DNA of 50,163 bases from Actinomycetota bacterium. Its GTDB lineage: Bacteria > Actinomycetota > Acidimicrobiia > IMCC26256 > PALSA-610. The DNA is taken from NCBI GenBank assembly GCA_003134555.1, contig PLBO01000149.1, positions 1 through 50,163 of the forward strand, written 5' to 3'. The notes beneath the pieces were generated by a model. That model was not told the origin of the DNA. It made no database searches and worked only from the letters and a program-made list of their open reading frames with translations. The stretch's first letter is position 1, and each line of letters starts with the position of its first letter. Position numbers and translations under genes: made by a program. This document shows positions 8,388 through 16,352 of this stretch, in pieces.

Positions 8388-9167
8388 ATGTCGGATCCCA
8401 TGCTGCTTCCTGTGGAAGTAGCCACGCTGGAAGAGGCGCAGGCCTTCGTTCGAGACCGCCCACTCTCGATCGGCCTGGTCGACATGTCGACGGCGACCTT
8501 GTTGGTCGTGAGCTGGCGCGCGCAGCGCCTTCTGGGTTTCGACGGCCCGGGGGCGAACGCCGATGCCGGCGGACTCGTCTCGGACGATCCGCGGGCGACG
8601 GGCGACGCGCTGGCGCTGGTGCTCGACGGAACCATCGACGGATACAAAGGGAACCGTCGACTTCGGGCGCCCGACGGGAGGGTGATCGACTGCACCTTCA
8701 CATTGCAGGCAATCGAGGTGGACGGCCTTCGCCGTTTCGCTTTCGTCTGCTTCACGTCCGCCCGGTTCTTCGGCTCGAATCCCGATCACGCCGTGGAGAT
8801 CATCGATCTCGTGCATCCGATTGAGCCCGCCGACGCGAGCGACGTCGACACCCGCACCGCGGCCGATCGGGTCGCGCAGTTGGAGCAGCACCTCTGGCGG
8901 ATCGCGCACGAGATCGAGGCGGCGGGCGTCATCTCGACGGTTGCCCGGAGTCCCGCGCCGTCGTCGGCTCCGGGCCTCTCCGACCTCTCGACGCGGCAGT
9001 GGGAAGTCGCGACGCGTCTGCTCCGCGGCGAGCGGGTGTCGACCATCGCCCGAGAGATGTATCTGAGCCCGAGCACCGTTCGCAATCATCTGGCGGCCAT
9101 CTATCGCAAGGTCGGCGTGAGATCTCAGGCCGAGTTGCTCGAGCTCCTACGCGGAGCACGCTGGTGA
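8388..9167 (+). CDS. PAS-like/LuxR-type transcriptional regulator 1
   Basis: 259 residues. The ATG at 8388 follows ggaaag with suitable spacing. The N-terminal ~120 residues (SIGLVDMSTATLLVVSWRAQRLLGF... DGYKGNRRLRAPDGRVIDCTFTLQ) have the outline of a PAS sensor domain. A helical linker (AADRVAQLEQHLWRIAHEIEAAG) leads to a C-terminal LuxR/GerE helix-turn-helix at about residues 198-255 (LSTRQWEVATRLLRGERVST, then IAREMYLSPSTVRNHLAAIY). No phosphoacceptor receiver domain is present, so the input is probably a ligand or a redox/light cofactor. Its stop overlaps the GTG start of the paralogous next gene. It diverges from the CMD-dehydrogenase operon, a plausible target. Confidence 0.82.
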   Translation: MSDPMLLPVEVATLEEAQAFVRDRPLSIGLVDMSTATLLVVSWRAQRLLGFDGPGANADAGGLVSDDPRATGDALALVLDGTIDGYKGNRRLRAPDGRVIDCTFTLQAIEVDGLRRFAFVCFTSARFFGSNPDHAVEIIDLVHPIEPADASDVDTRTAADRVAQLEQHLWRIAHEIEAAGVISTVARSPAPSSAPGLSDLSTRQWEVATRLLRGERVSTIAREMYLSPSTVRNHLAAIYRKVGVRSQAELLELLRGARW

Positions 9168-10237
9168 CTGCATCACGCGGTGACGAGAACGCGACAGCAC
9201 TGCAGACCGCGCGGAGCGGGATCGTCCCGGAACCCGAGCTCGAGGCCGCAGTGCGCGCGAGCCGGCTCTCGGTCGTTCTCTTCGACGTCGAGCGCGCGCG
9301 GATGATCGCCATCAGCCGGCGAGCCGAGCGAGATCTCGACCTGATCGACGTCGACTTCGAGACCTTCGACCTGGTGGGGTCCTCCTCCAACCCCGAAGGG
9401 GTGCGGGAGCTACTCACATGGATTCAGCGCGGCACTGCAAAGGAATGGAGCTGGCGGAGTCGCCTGCATTCGCCCGATGGGGCGATCTACTACGCGGATG
9501 CCGTCGTGCGCGCTGTTCCGGGCGCATTGTCACGACCCCGACGTTGCATCGCCTTCTACCCGTCCGCTCCGGCTCCGGGAACCGAGCACAACATCGTCGA
9601 GTCGTTCGGCGACTTGACGGTTGGTTCCATCGGTGCGAACGGACACCTCGAATGCGTCAGATCCGTTGCACCAGAGCTGGGATTCGCACCCCGACCCGTG
9701 TCGCGTGCCGCGCGCCCACTCGAGTTGCACGGCGAGGACGCGATCCGAATCGAGAACGCGACGCGGCTGATACTCGAGGACGACATATGCGTGTCGACCG
9801 TCGCACGTGTCCGCGACGCCGCGGGTCCCTGGCGGGGCGTGCGCGTGACGCTCGAGCAGAACATCGACATCGCGGACGATCCGGACTATGCCTTACTGCC
9901 GCCGCCGCACGCGCCACACCAGTTCGCGCAGCAGCGCGTCATCGAGCTGGAGCGTTACCTGCGGCGAATCGCGCGCGCGGTCGAGGCTGCGGGATTCACA
10001 CCGGCCCGCGTCGTTCCGGACGCGTCGAGCGTCCCCGGGCTCGAGGATCTTTCCGCGCGGCAGTGGGAAGTCGTCACTCGCCTGTTTCGTGGTGAGCGAG
10101 TCGCGACGATCGCGCGCGACATGTTCCTGAGTCAGAGCACGGTCCGCAATCATCTCGCGAGCACCTACCGCAGGCTCGGCGTGCGGTCTCAGGCCGAGCT
10201 CCTCGAAAAGCTGCACGCCGCGACCCGGCGTCGCTAG
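9164..10237 (+). CDS. PAS-like/LuxR-type transcriptional regulator 2
   Basis: 357 residues from the GTG at 9164, which overlaps the preceding stop (GTGA), so the two regulators are translationally coupled. It has the same plan as its neighbour with a longer sensor part: one PAS-like segment (SVVLFDVERARMIAISRRAERDL..., WRSRLHSPDGAIYYADAVVRA) and a second less clear segment at about residues 150-250. It ends in a LuxR HTH (DLSARQWEVVTRLFRGERVA, then IARDMFLSQSTVRNHLASTY). The HTH is closely similar to that of regulator 1, so they may share an operator or heterodimerise. The stop TAG shares the tetramer CTAG with the stop of the convergent sigma factor gene. Confidence 0.82.
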   Translation: MTASRGDENATALQTARSGIVPEPELEAAVRASRLSVVLFDVERARMIAISRRAERDLDLIDVDFETFDLVGSSSNPEGVRELLTWIQRGTAKEWSWRSRLHSPDGAIYYADAVVRAVPGALSRPRRCIAFYPSAPAPGTEHNIVESFGDLTVGSIGANGHLECVRSVAPELGFAPRPVSRAARPLELHGEDAIRIENATRLILEDDICVSTVARVRDAAGPWRGVRVTLEQNIDIADDPDYALLPPPHAPHQFAQQRVIELERYLRRIARAVEAAGFTPARVVPDASSVPGLEDLSARQWEVVTRLFRGERVATIARDMFLSQSTVRNHLASTYRRLGVRSQAELLEKLHAATRRR

Positions 10238-10968
10238 GGCGAACAAGCAGGAACGTTCCGTGAGCGCTCGGCGGCCGCAGCACGGAGGTTGTCGAGGCCG
10301 GTCCGGACAAGCCGGGAGACCTGCATCTGGCTTACTCCTATGCGAGTGCCGATCACCGATTGCCCGAGCTCCTCGAAGTAGCGCATCGTGACGACCGCGC
10401 GCTCGCGGGCGTCGAGGCCGCCGAGAAGGTCGTCGAGGACATGTCGCTGCTCGACGCGCGAGAAATGGTCGTCGATCGACCCGGGCTCGCGAGAGCCATC
10501 CGGGTCGGCCGCATCCCAGTGCTCGAGGTATCGATGAGAGCGCTCCGCAAGCGCTTCGCGCACCTGTTGATCGGACCATTTCCCGTACGAGGCAATCTCT
10601 CCGACCGTCGGAACGCGCCGCAGCTCGCCAGTGAGGATCTCGATGGCCGCGTTGACCTCGAGATACCGCTCCTGCAAGGGGCGCGGCGGCCGGATCGCCC
10701 AGGTGCGATCGCGAAAGTGCCGCTTCAGGCTGCCGACGATGGTCGGCATCGCGAACGACGAGAAGGCCAGGCCGCGTGACGAATCGAACCGATCGGCCGC
10801 TTGCACCAGCGCGAGCAGCGCGACCTGCCTGAGATCGTCCATCTCCTCACCACGACCCGCGAAGCGCCGCGCGACGGCATACGCGAGATCGACATGCGTC
10901 TCGATGAGGCGGTCTCGTGCGTGACGCTCTCGCCTTGGTCTGCACTCGACAGCTAGTCCGTTTGGCAT
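10234..10968 (-). CDS. SigB/SigF/SigG-type RNA polymerase sigma factor
   Basis: About 244 residues from the ATG at 10968 (MPNGLAVEC). Upstream in-frame sequence to 11091 is Arg-rich and non-homologous. Region 2 is clear (LAYAVARRFAGRGEEMDDLR, then QVALLALVQAADRFDSSRGL, then AFSSFAMPTIVGSLKRHFRD). Region 3 follows (RVPTVGEIASYGKWSDQQVREAL), then region 4 with its HTH (LDARERAVVTMRYFEELGQS, then VIGTRIGVSQMQVSRLVRTG). This is the group 3 sigma family used for general stress or sporulation-like responses in Actinobacteria and Firmicutes. No anti-sigma factor or anti-anti-sigma factor lies beside it, so control must be elsewhere. The RBS is weak. Confidence 0.9.
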   Translation of the reverse strand: MPNGLAVECRPRRERHARDRLIETHVDLAYAVARRFAGRGEEMDDLRQVALLALVQAADRFDSSRGLAFSSFAMPTIVGSLKRHFRDRTWAIRPPRPLQERYLEVNAAIEILTGELRRVPTVGEIASYGKWSDQQVREALAERSHRYLEHWDAADPDGSREPGSIDDHFSRVEQRHVLDDLLGGLDARERAVVTMRYFEELGQSVIGTRIGVSQMQVSRLVRTGLDNLRAAAAERSRNVPACSP

Positions 10969-11200
10969 GCATCGAAGATCGCAGGCCCGGACCGCGCGCA
11001 CCACACGCGAGGACGTAGTCCGCGAACCGATCCGGCGAGGACGAGGCCACGAGGGTGTGACCGGACGGCTGCGCCGGGCAAGGAACACCACGTGGAAGAT
11101 CCGTGCGCACTACGCGCTTACGGGGTGATGGAGACCTTCGCGGCTGGAAAGCTCGACGGGCGACCAGTACCCCCGCGCACACGGTGAAGAGGAGCTCGAC
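10969..11200. other. Divergent intergenic region, sigma factor / aldo-keto reductase
   Basis: 232 nt with no convincing ORF. A good Shine-Dalgarno (gaagaggag) sits before the ATG at 11201. I found no clear GTTT...GGGTAT-type SigB promoter on either strand. Confidence 0.4.
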
Positions 11201-12055
11201 ATGCGTCATCCGACCACTACGGCCGCCCGGGCCGGCACGATCGACGTCGGCGGCGATCTCACGGTCAATCGCCTCGGATTCGGGGCAATGCGCATCACCG
11301 GCCCCGGCATCTGGGGTGAGCCGCCCGACCGCGACGAGGCGAAGGCCGTGCTGCGTCGCGCCGTCGACCTCGGCGTCAACTTCATCGATACGGCCGACTC
11401 GTATGGTCCGGCGGTCAGCGAGACGCTCATTGCCGAGGCCCTGTATCCGTACCCGGACGACGTGGTCATCGCGACGAAAGGCGGCCTCGAGCGAACGGGC
11501 CCGAACGTGTGGCCCCACAACGCGCGACCCGAGCACTTGAAGGAAGCGTGCGAAGGCAGCCTCCGTCGACTTCGGCTCGATCAGATTCCGTTGTATCAAC
11601 TGCACCGTCCCGATCCCGCGGTGCCCTACGAAGATTCCGTCGGGGCGCTCGTCGAGTTGAAGGCCGAGGGCAAGGTGCGCCACATCGGAGTGTCGAACGT
11701 CACGGAAGACCAATTGCGGCGTGCACAGGCGCTCACGCCGGTCGCGTCGATACAGAACCGCTACAACCTCGGCGACCGGAGCTCCGAATCTCTCGTAGAC
11801 CTGTGCGAGCAGGAGTCACTCGTCTTCCTCCCCTGGGCACCGATGCAAGATCTCGACGGCAACGACGTGGTCCGAACGATCGCGGCCCGCCACGACGCGA
11901 CCCCGCGACAGCTGATTCTGGCGTGGCTCCTCGCCCGTTCACCGGCCATTCTCCCGATCCCCGGGACGGGCTCGGTGACCCACGTCGACACCAACATCGC
12001 GGCAACCGACCTTCGGCTCGACGCGCGCGAGGTCGAACAGCTTACGAACGCGTGA
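11201..12055 (+). CDS. Aldo/keto reductase
   Basis: 284 residues, (beta/alpha)8 NADPH-dependent reductase. The catalytic tetrad is complete: D63 and Y68 in FIDTADSYG, K93 in ATKGGL, H135 in YQLHRPD. GVSNVT and the C-terminal IPGTGSVTHVDTNI correspond to the cofactor-binding part of the family. It resembles the YdhF/Tas-like or IolS-like group of general carbonyl reductases, whose natural substrate is usually uncertain. The start is supported by gaagaggag eight nt upstream. It is a single gene, convergent with the dioxygenase gene that ends 6 nt away. Confidence 0.9.
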   Translation: MRHPTTTAARAGTIDVGGDLTVNRLGFGAMRITGPGIWGEPPDRDEAKAVLRRAVDLGVNFIDTADSYGPAVSETLIAEALYPYPDDVVIATKGGLERTGPNVWPHNARPEHLKEACEGSLRRLRLDQIPLYQLHRPDPAVPYEDSVGALVELKAEGKVRHIGVSNVTEDQLRRAQALTPVASIQNRYNLGDRSSESLVDLCEQESLVFLPWAPMQDLDGNDVVRTIAARHDATPRQLILAWLLARSPAILPIPGTGSVTHVDTNIAATDLRLDAREVEQLTNA

Positions 12056-12061
12056 ACCGAA

Positions 12062-12991
12062 TCACGTGAAGAGCTCGCCCCGCAGCGGTACCGATTCGAA
12101 GCCGTCCGGCCCAACCGGAAGGTCGCCGGCGATCGTCACCCGTTCGACGCGACGATCGAAGTCACTCGACGCGAGGTCGACGGGCCCGAGATGCGCGGTC
12201 GACCGGTTGTCCCAGAACGCAAGGCTGTCGGTCTCCCACCGGAACCGCACGGTGAACTCCGGTCGGGCGATCTGGTCGAAGAGGAGGTCGAGGATCCGGC
12301 GGTTCTCCCGGTCGGTGAGACCGACGATGTAGCGCGTGAACCCCGGGTTCACGAACAATGCGCGCTCCCCCGTGACCGGGTGCACCCGCACCACCGGGTG
12401 GACCGCGGCGGGGGGCGGCTGGCTGCGGTCGTAACCCTCGCGGGTCTCACCGGTGAAGCCGTGCCATTGGTGGACCGCTTGGAGATGGTCGATCAGATCG
12501 CGGATGGGCTCGGACAGGTCTTCGTACGCCGCGACGAGATTCGTCCAGAGTGTGTCGCCGCCGTACGGCGGAACCACCGCGCCGCGCAGGATCGAACCGA
12601 GAGCCGGGTTGGCGACGAAGGTGATGTCGGTGTGCCAGCCGGTGGCGGTGAAGCGCGGCGGCGCGAATTTCGGGCGGACCTGGCCGTGTCCGAACAGCGC
12701 CTTCTCTTGTCGGGAATCGACGACGTAGATCTCGGGCTTCTCGGCGAGACCGGGCTCGATCGGGTGCGCCGGTGTGACGGCGCCGAAGTTGCGCGCGAAC
12801 GCGATCTGCTGGTCGTAGCTGATCCTCTGGTCGCGGAAGAACAGGACCTTCCAATGCACAAGCGCGTCGGCAATCTCCGAAACCGCCTGGGCGTCCAGAG
12901 GCTCGCGCAGATCGACACCTTCGATCTCGGCGCCGATGATGCTCGTGACGGGCTTGACCTGGACGCGCCGGTTCGTCGCCTCGATCGTCAT
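12062..12991 (-). CDS. TauD/TfdA-family Fe(II)/2-oxoglutarate-dependent dioxygenase
   Basis: 309 residues. The facial triad is visible: H120 and D122 in GWHTDITF, and H267 in DNRSTAHLGPVD. Arg residues (R281/R284) follow at the position that binds 2-oxoglutarate. VKPVTSIIGAEIEGVDLREPL and VLFFRDQ are the usual N-terminal TauD landmarks. Family members oxygenate taurine, alkyl sulfates, 2,4-D or related compounds, releasing sulfite, sulfate or phenol. The substrate here is not determined; no sulfonate transporter is adjacent. It diverges from the MFS-CNB gene. Confidence 0.9.
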   Translation of the reverse strand: MTIEATNRRVQVKPVTSIIGAEIEGVDLREPLDAQAVSEIADALVHWKVLFFRDQRISYDQQIAFARNFGAVTPAHPIEPGLAEKPEIYVVDSRQEKALFGHGQVRPKFAPPRFTATGWHTDITFVANPALGSILRGAVVPPYGGDTLWTNLVAAYEDLSEPIRDLIDHLQAVHQWHGFTGETREGYDRSQPPPAAVHPVVRVHPVTGERALFVNPGFTRYIVGLTDRENRRILDLLFDQIARPEFTVRFRWETDSLAFWDNRSTAHLGPVDLASSDFDRRVERVTIAGDLPVGPDGFESVPLRGELFT

Positions 12992-13077
12992 GTCGGTAAC
13001 CGTAGATCAATATCGCGCCGCGCGTCCCGGCCGCTGTGGGGCAGTATTCCCGAGGTACGAGCGGCGCCGCGGGGGAC

Positions 13078-14733
13078 ATGAAGCACTCACAAGGTATGTA
13101 CGCCGCGCTGCGGCACCGCGATTTCCGCAGGCTGATCGAGTCGGCGGCCGTGTCGCAGATCGGCGACTGGCTGTACAACGTCGCGCTCGCGGTCTACGCC
13201 TTCGAGCGGACGCATTCCGCCGCGTGGATCGGCGTCGTGACGCTGCTGCGGCTCATCCCGTACGTGCTGCTTGCTCCGCTCGGTGGGGTGATCGCCGACC
13301 GCTACGAGCGACGAACGGTGCTCATCGTCTCCGACGTGCTGCGCGCCGTCCTCATGGGCTCGCTCGCACTGGTCGTCGCCTCCGGGGCGCCCGTCATCGT
13401 TGCCGGCCTGCTCGCGAGCCTGACGACCGCGGCCGGTACCGCCTACTTCCCGTCGACCGTGGCGCTGCTTCCGGATGTGCTCGACGAGGACGACCTGGCC
13501 GCGGGGAACAGCATCATCAGCATCGTCCAGAGCGCTTCGATCGTCGTTGGACCCGCGATCGGTGGTCTACTGCTCAGCATCGCCGCGCCCACGTGGTCGT
13601 TCGTCGCCAACGCCGTCACGTTCGCGCTCGGCGCGGTGCTCACGGCGACGATCGCCACTCGAAGCCGGGCCCGGGGCGATCAGATCGAAACGTCCGGCCC
13701 GGCGACCCGATTCCTCACGGAGCTGGGCGGTGGCGTGAAAGTGCTGCGCGACTTCTCGATCGTTCGCGTGCTCACGTCGCTCGCCGTCGGCGCGAGTTTC
13801 ATCTACGGGACACAAACCGTGTTGCTCGTCATCGTCGCCGGTGAGCGCGCCGGGCATTCGCCCGAGAACGTGGGCTATCTCTACGGTGCGCTCGGACTCG
13901 GCGGCCTCATCGGCGCCCCCATCGCGGCACGGTTGGCGCGTCATCCTCGCCTGGGCGGCATTGCCCTGGCCGCGCTCGGCCTGACCGCACTTTCCCTTGC
14001 CCTTTTGTGGTTCGCCCACGACGCGCCTCTCGCCTTCGCGCTCGTGGCCGTGTCGGGCGTGGGCCAGGTCGTCGTCGACGTGTTGTCGGTCACGCTGCTG
14101 CAGCGCAGCATCGCGAACGAGGTCACCGGCCGCGTGTTCGGGATCTTCGACGCGTTGACCGTCGGAGCGATGATCGTCGGGTCACTGCTGGTCGCCCCAC
14201 TCCGGGGCGTGTTCGGGTTCGGTCCGATGCTGCTGGTCGTCGCGGTCGCCGGCCCGTTGCTCGTGATCGCGCAGTTCCGGTCGCTCCTCGCCGCGGATCG
14301 CGAAGCCGCCATAACCGGGGCGCACCTCCGACGCGCGGTCGACGATCTGCGGCGCGTCTCGCTGTTCGCCTCCTTGCGCGAGGGTGCGCTCGAACGGCTC
14401 GCACGGGGCGCAACGAGGGAGCGCTTCGCCGTGGGTGACACGATCCTGCTCGAAGGTGAGCTCGGCACACACTGCTACACCGTGCTGCACGGCCGCGTCG
14501 ACGTGCGCCGCGGCGACGGCGAGGTCATCGCTACCCTGCACGAGGACGATCATTTCGGCGAGATCGGCCTGCTCAAGAACGTGCCGCGCACGGCGTCGGT
14601 CACCACCGCATCCGACTGCGTTCTGTACGCGATCGACGCCGATACTTTCAAGAGCGCGCTCGAGACCGACGCGATGGTCGCATCGCAAGCCTTCGAATCG
14701 GCGACCTCCCGCCTCTCGATGTTGAGCAACTGA
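13078..14733 (+). CDS. MFS transporter fused to a C-terminal cyclic-nucleotide-binding domain (1)
   Basis: About 551 residues from the ATG at 13078. Residues 1-410 form a 12-helix MFS_3/EntS-like transporter: ALRHRDFRRLIESAAVSQIGDWLYN start, and the loop 2-3 motif GGVIADRYERR. After the last helix a CNB domain (about 425-545) follows, with the phosphate-binding-cassette signature FGEIGLLKNVPRTASV, where the Glu and Arg that hold the cyclic nucleotide are kept. The cargo is unknown. The fusion suggests transport gated by cAMP or cGMP. A second protein of the same architecture lies at 29886-31583, and a class III cyclase gene at 18702-22502. Start choice is uncertain: GTG 13036 and ATG 13096 are possible. 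Confidence 0.88.
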   Translation: MKHSQGMYAALRHRDFRRLIESAAVSQIGDWLYNVALAVYAFERTHSAAWIGVVTLLRLIPYVLLAPLGGVIADRYERRTVLIVSDVLRAVLMGSLALVVASGAPVIVAGLLASLTTAAGTAYFPSTVALLPDVLDEDDLAAGNSIISIVQSASIVVGPAIGGLLLSIAAPTWSFVANAVTFALGAVLTATIATRSRARGDQIETSGPATRFLTELGGGVKVLRDFSIVRVLTSLAVGASFIYGTQTVLLVIVAGERAGHSPENVGYLYGALGLGGLIGAPIAARLARHPRLGGIALAALGLTALSLALLWFAHDAPLAFALVAVSGVGQVVVDVLSVTLLQRSIANEVTGRVFGIFDALTVGAMIVGSLLVAPLRGVFGFGPMLLVVAVAGPLLVIAQFRSLLAADREAAITGAHLRRAVDDLRRVSLFASLREGALERLARGATRERFAVGDTILLEGELGTHCYTVLHGRVDVRRGDGEVIATLHEDDHFGEIGLLKNVPRTASVTTASDCVLYAIDADTFKSALETDAMVASQAFESATSRLSMLSN

Positions 14734-14755
14734 ACAGTTAGCGTTGGAGGCCTGC

Positions 14756-15577
14756 ATGAGCGACGCCCGAACCGCCGTCACCACCGGGGCGAACTCCGGA
14801 ATTGGGCTCGCGACCGTCCTCGAGCTCGCGCGCCGGGGCTTTCGATCGGTGGGCACCGTCCGCTCCGACGAGAAGGCGGCCGTAGTCGCAGAAGCTGCAC
14901 GCGCGGCCGCCGTAACGGTCGAAACGGTGCTGCTCGACGTCACGGATCCCGACGGTTGCGCTCGGGTGATCGACGAGCACAAGCCGTTCGCCCTCGTCAA
15001 CAATGCGGGCTACTCGATCACCGGTTCGATCGAGGACGTCACCGACGCCGAGGCCCGCGCCGCGTTCGAGACGATGGTGCTCGCACCCATGCGTTTGGCT
15101 CGGCTCGCGATTCCGCACATGCGCGACCGTGGGAGCGGCCGCATCGTCAACGTCTCGTCGATCTACGGACGCGCGTCGACCCCGTTGACCGGCTGGTACC
15201 AGGGCACGAAGCACGCGCTCGAAGGACTTTCGGACGCGTTGCGAATGGAGGTCGCGCGCGACGGGATCCGCGTCGTCCTCGTCGAGCCCGGCGGCTTTCG
15301 TACCGGGATCTGGGAGGAGACGGAGCGCGAGATCGCCAAGCGAGCCGGCTCACGCTACGACGCCGCGTATCGGCGAACCCTCACCACGACGAGGTTGTGG
15401 CAGCCGTTCATGGGCGATCCCGTGCAGTGCGCCAAGACCATCGGTACCGCGCTCACGACGCGCCGGCCTCGGGCCCGCTATCTCGTCGGCTACGACGCGC
15501 AGGCGTTTGCGCTCTGGAGCTCGCTCACGCCGACCGAGATGAAGGATCGCATCGTCCGCCTGGTCATGTCGTTGTGA
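14756..15577 (+). CDS. Short-chain dehydrogenase/reductase
   Basis: 273 residues. Start fixed by ggagg 7 nt before the ATG at 14756; an in-frame upstream ATG at 14744 lacks an RBS. Classical SDR motifs: TGANSGIG (10-17), NNAG (82-85), Ser134/135 and Y148-x3-K152 (WYQGTKHAL). The C-terminal part has the PGGFRTGIWEE segment typical of oxidoreductases acting on lipophilic or steroid-like substrates. The cofactor preference cannot be assigned safely. It starts 22 nt after the MFS-CNB gene on the same strand and may be cotranscribed. Confidence 0.9.
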   Translation: MSDARTAVTTGANSGIGLATVLELARRGFRSVGTVRSDEKAAVVAEAARAAAVTVETVLLDVTDPDGCARVIDEHKPFALVNNAGYSITGSIEDVTDAEARAAFETMVLAPMRLARLAIPHMRDRGSGRIVNVSSIYGRASTPLTGWYQGTKHALEGLSDALRMEVARDGIRVVLVEPGGFRTGIWEETEREIAKRAGSRYDAAYRRTLTTTRLWQPFMGDPVQCAKTIGTALTTRRPRARYLVGYDAQAFALWSSLTPTEMKDRIVRLVMSL

Positions 15578-15611
15578 GTGAACGCCGCGAGCGCAGATCC
15601 GCGGTGGTCGC

Positions 15612-15971
15612 TCAGCGCTGGTTGGAGGCGACGTAGCTGCGATACACCGCGAGCAGGGCGTCCTTTTGTTCCGCGCTCAACGCGACATCGGCGCGGATCG
15701 CGGGTTCGGTCGCGAGCGGCGCGGCTTCGTCGTCGTCTTCGAGCAATCCTGCTTCGGCGAGCAGTGTCTCCGCCGGCAGGCCGAGCGCATTCGCGATCGC
15801 CTTGAGCACACGCACCGACGGCTCATGCAAACCGCGTTCGATCTGACTGAGGTAGGGGTTCGAGACGCGTGCGCGTTCCGCGAGCTCGCGCAGCGAGAGC
15901 TGCGCGAGCTGTCGCTGCACGCGGATGAACTGGCCGAGCGCGTCGACGTGCGCCTGCCAGGGGTCGGTCAC
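15612..15971 (-). CDS. XRE-family regulator, Rv0474-like
   Basis: 119 residues from the GTG at 15971 (VTDPWQAHVDALGQFIRVQR). This opening is very similar to the mycobacterial regulator Rv0474, which lies next to hbhA. An HTH_XRE domain covers residues ~12-70: LSLRELAERARVSNPYLSQI, then ERGLHEPS. The acidic C-terminal half is variable. A longer in-frame ORF to 16040 would overlap the upstream gene by 64 nt and has no homology. The GTG lies 5 nt after the upstream stop, so the two genes form one operon. Autoregulation through the palindrome upstream of the operon is plausible. Confidence 0.82.
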   Translation of the reverse strand: MTDPWQAHVDALGQFIRVQRQLAQLSLRELAERARVSNPYLSQIERGLHEPSVRVLKAIANALGLPAETLLAEAGLLEDDDEAAPLATEPAIRADVALSAEQKDALLAVYRSYVASNQR

Positions 15972-15976
15972 GTAGA

Positions 15977-16240
15977 TCAGACCGGCGGCGTCAGCGCGTC
16001 GCCCAGCTTGGCCACGAACCGTCGTTGCGACCGCAGCCACTGCTCGGTCGTCTCGAAGCCCCGGTCGGCGAGCTGCGCGGGATTGGGGAGGCGGTTCGCG
16101 AAGCGCGTCGCGGCCGCCGGCAGCACGGTTCGGACGCGTTCGGACACGCGTTCGATCGCGTCGACGACGTTCTCCTGCGCGATCTGCGCGAGGCTCAGCA
16201 ACTGGCTCTGGACCTCGTCGGCGATCTCGGTCACGGTCAT
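15977..16240 (-). CDS. HbhA/phasin-like small coiled-coil protein
   Basis: 87 residues, almost wholly amphipathic helix: TEIADEVQSQLLSLAQIAQE, then NVVDAIERVSERVRTVLPAA. Good RBS (gaaggag) 8 nt before the ATG. It is paired with an Rv0474-type XRE regulator, as hbhA (Rv0475) is in mycobacteria, though the gene order is reversed. The Lys/Ala-rich heparin-binding tail of HbhA is missing, so adhesion is not implied. A phasin-like role on lipid or polymer inclusions would fit the nearby acyltransferase and lipase genes. Function is inferred from context only. Confidence 0.65.
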   Translation of the reverse strand: MTVTEIADEVQSQLLSLAQIAQENVVDAIERVSERVRTVLPAAATRFANRLPNPAQLADRGFETTEQWLRSQRRFVAKLGDALTPPV

Positions 16241-16288
16241 GGGGCAGGCTCCTTCGGGGTCGGACGACGGGTTGCGGTGGGACGCACC

Positions 16289-16323
16289 GCTAGATATAGT
16301 TAGCAGTCTCGCATGTATGTCAA
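16289..16323 (-). promoter_or_regulatory. Promoter and operator-like palindrome before the HbhA-like/XRE operon
   Basis: On the minus strand TTGACA (16323-16318) is followed after 18-19 nt by CTATAT/TATATC. The -10 area overlaps GCTAACTATATCTAGC (16304-16289), an imperfect 16-nt palindrome with 12 of 16 positions symmetric. This is one of the few AT-rich spots in the window and is well placed for autorepression by the XRE protein. Confidence 0.55.
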
Positions 16324-16352
16324 GCGGTACTCACGCGGGAGAGGGAGCATCG

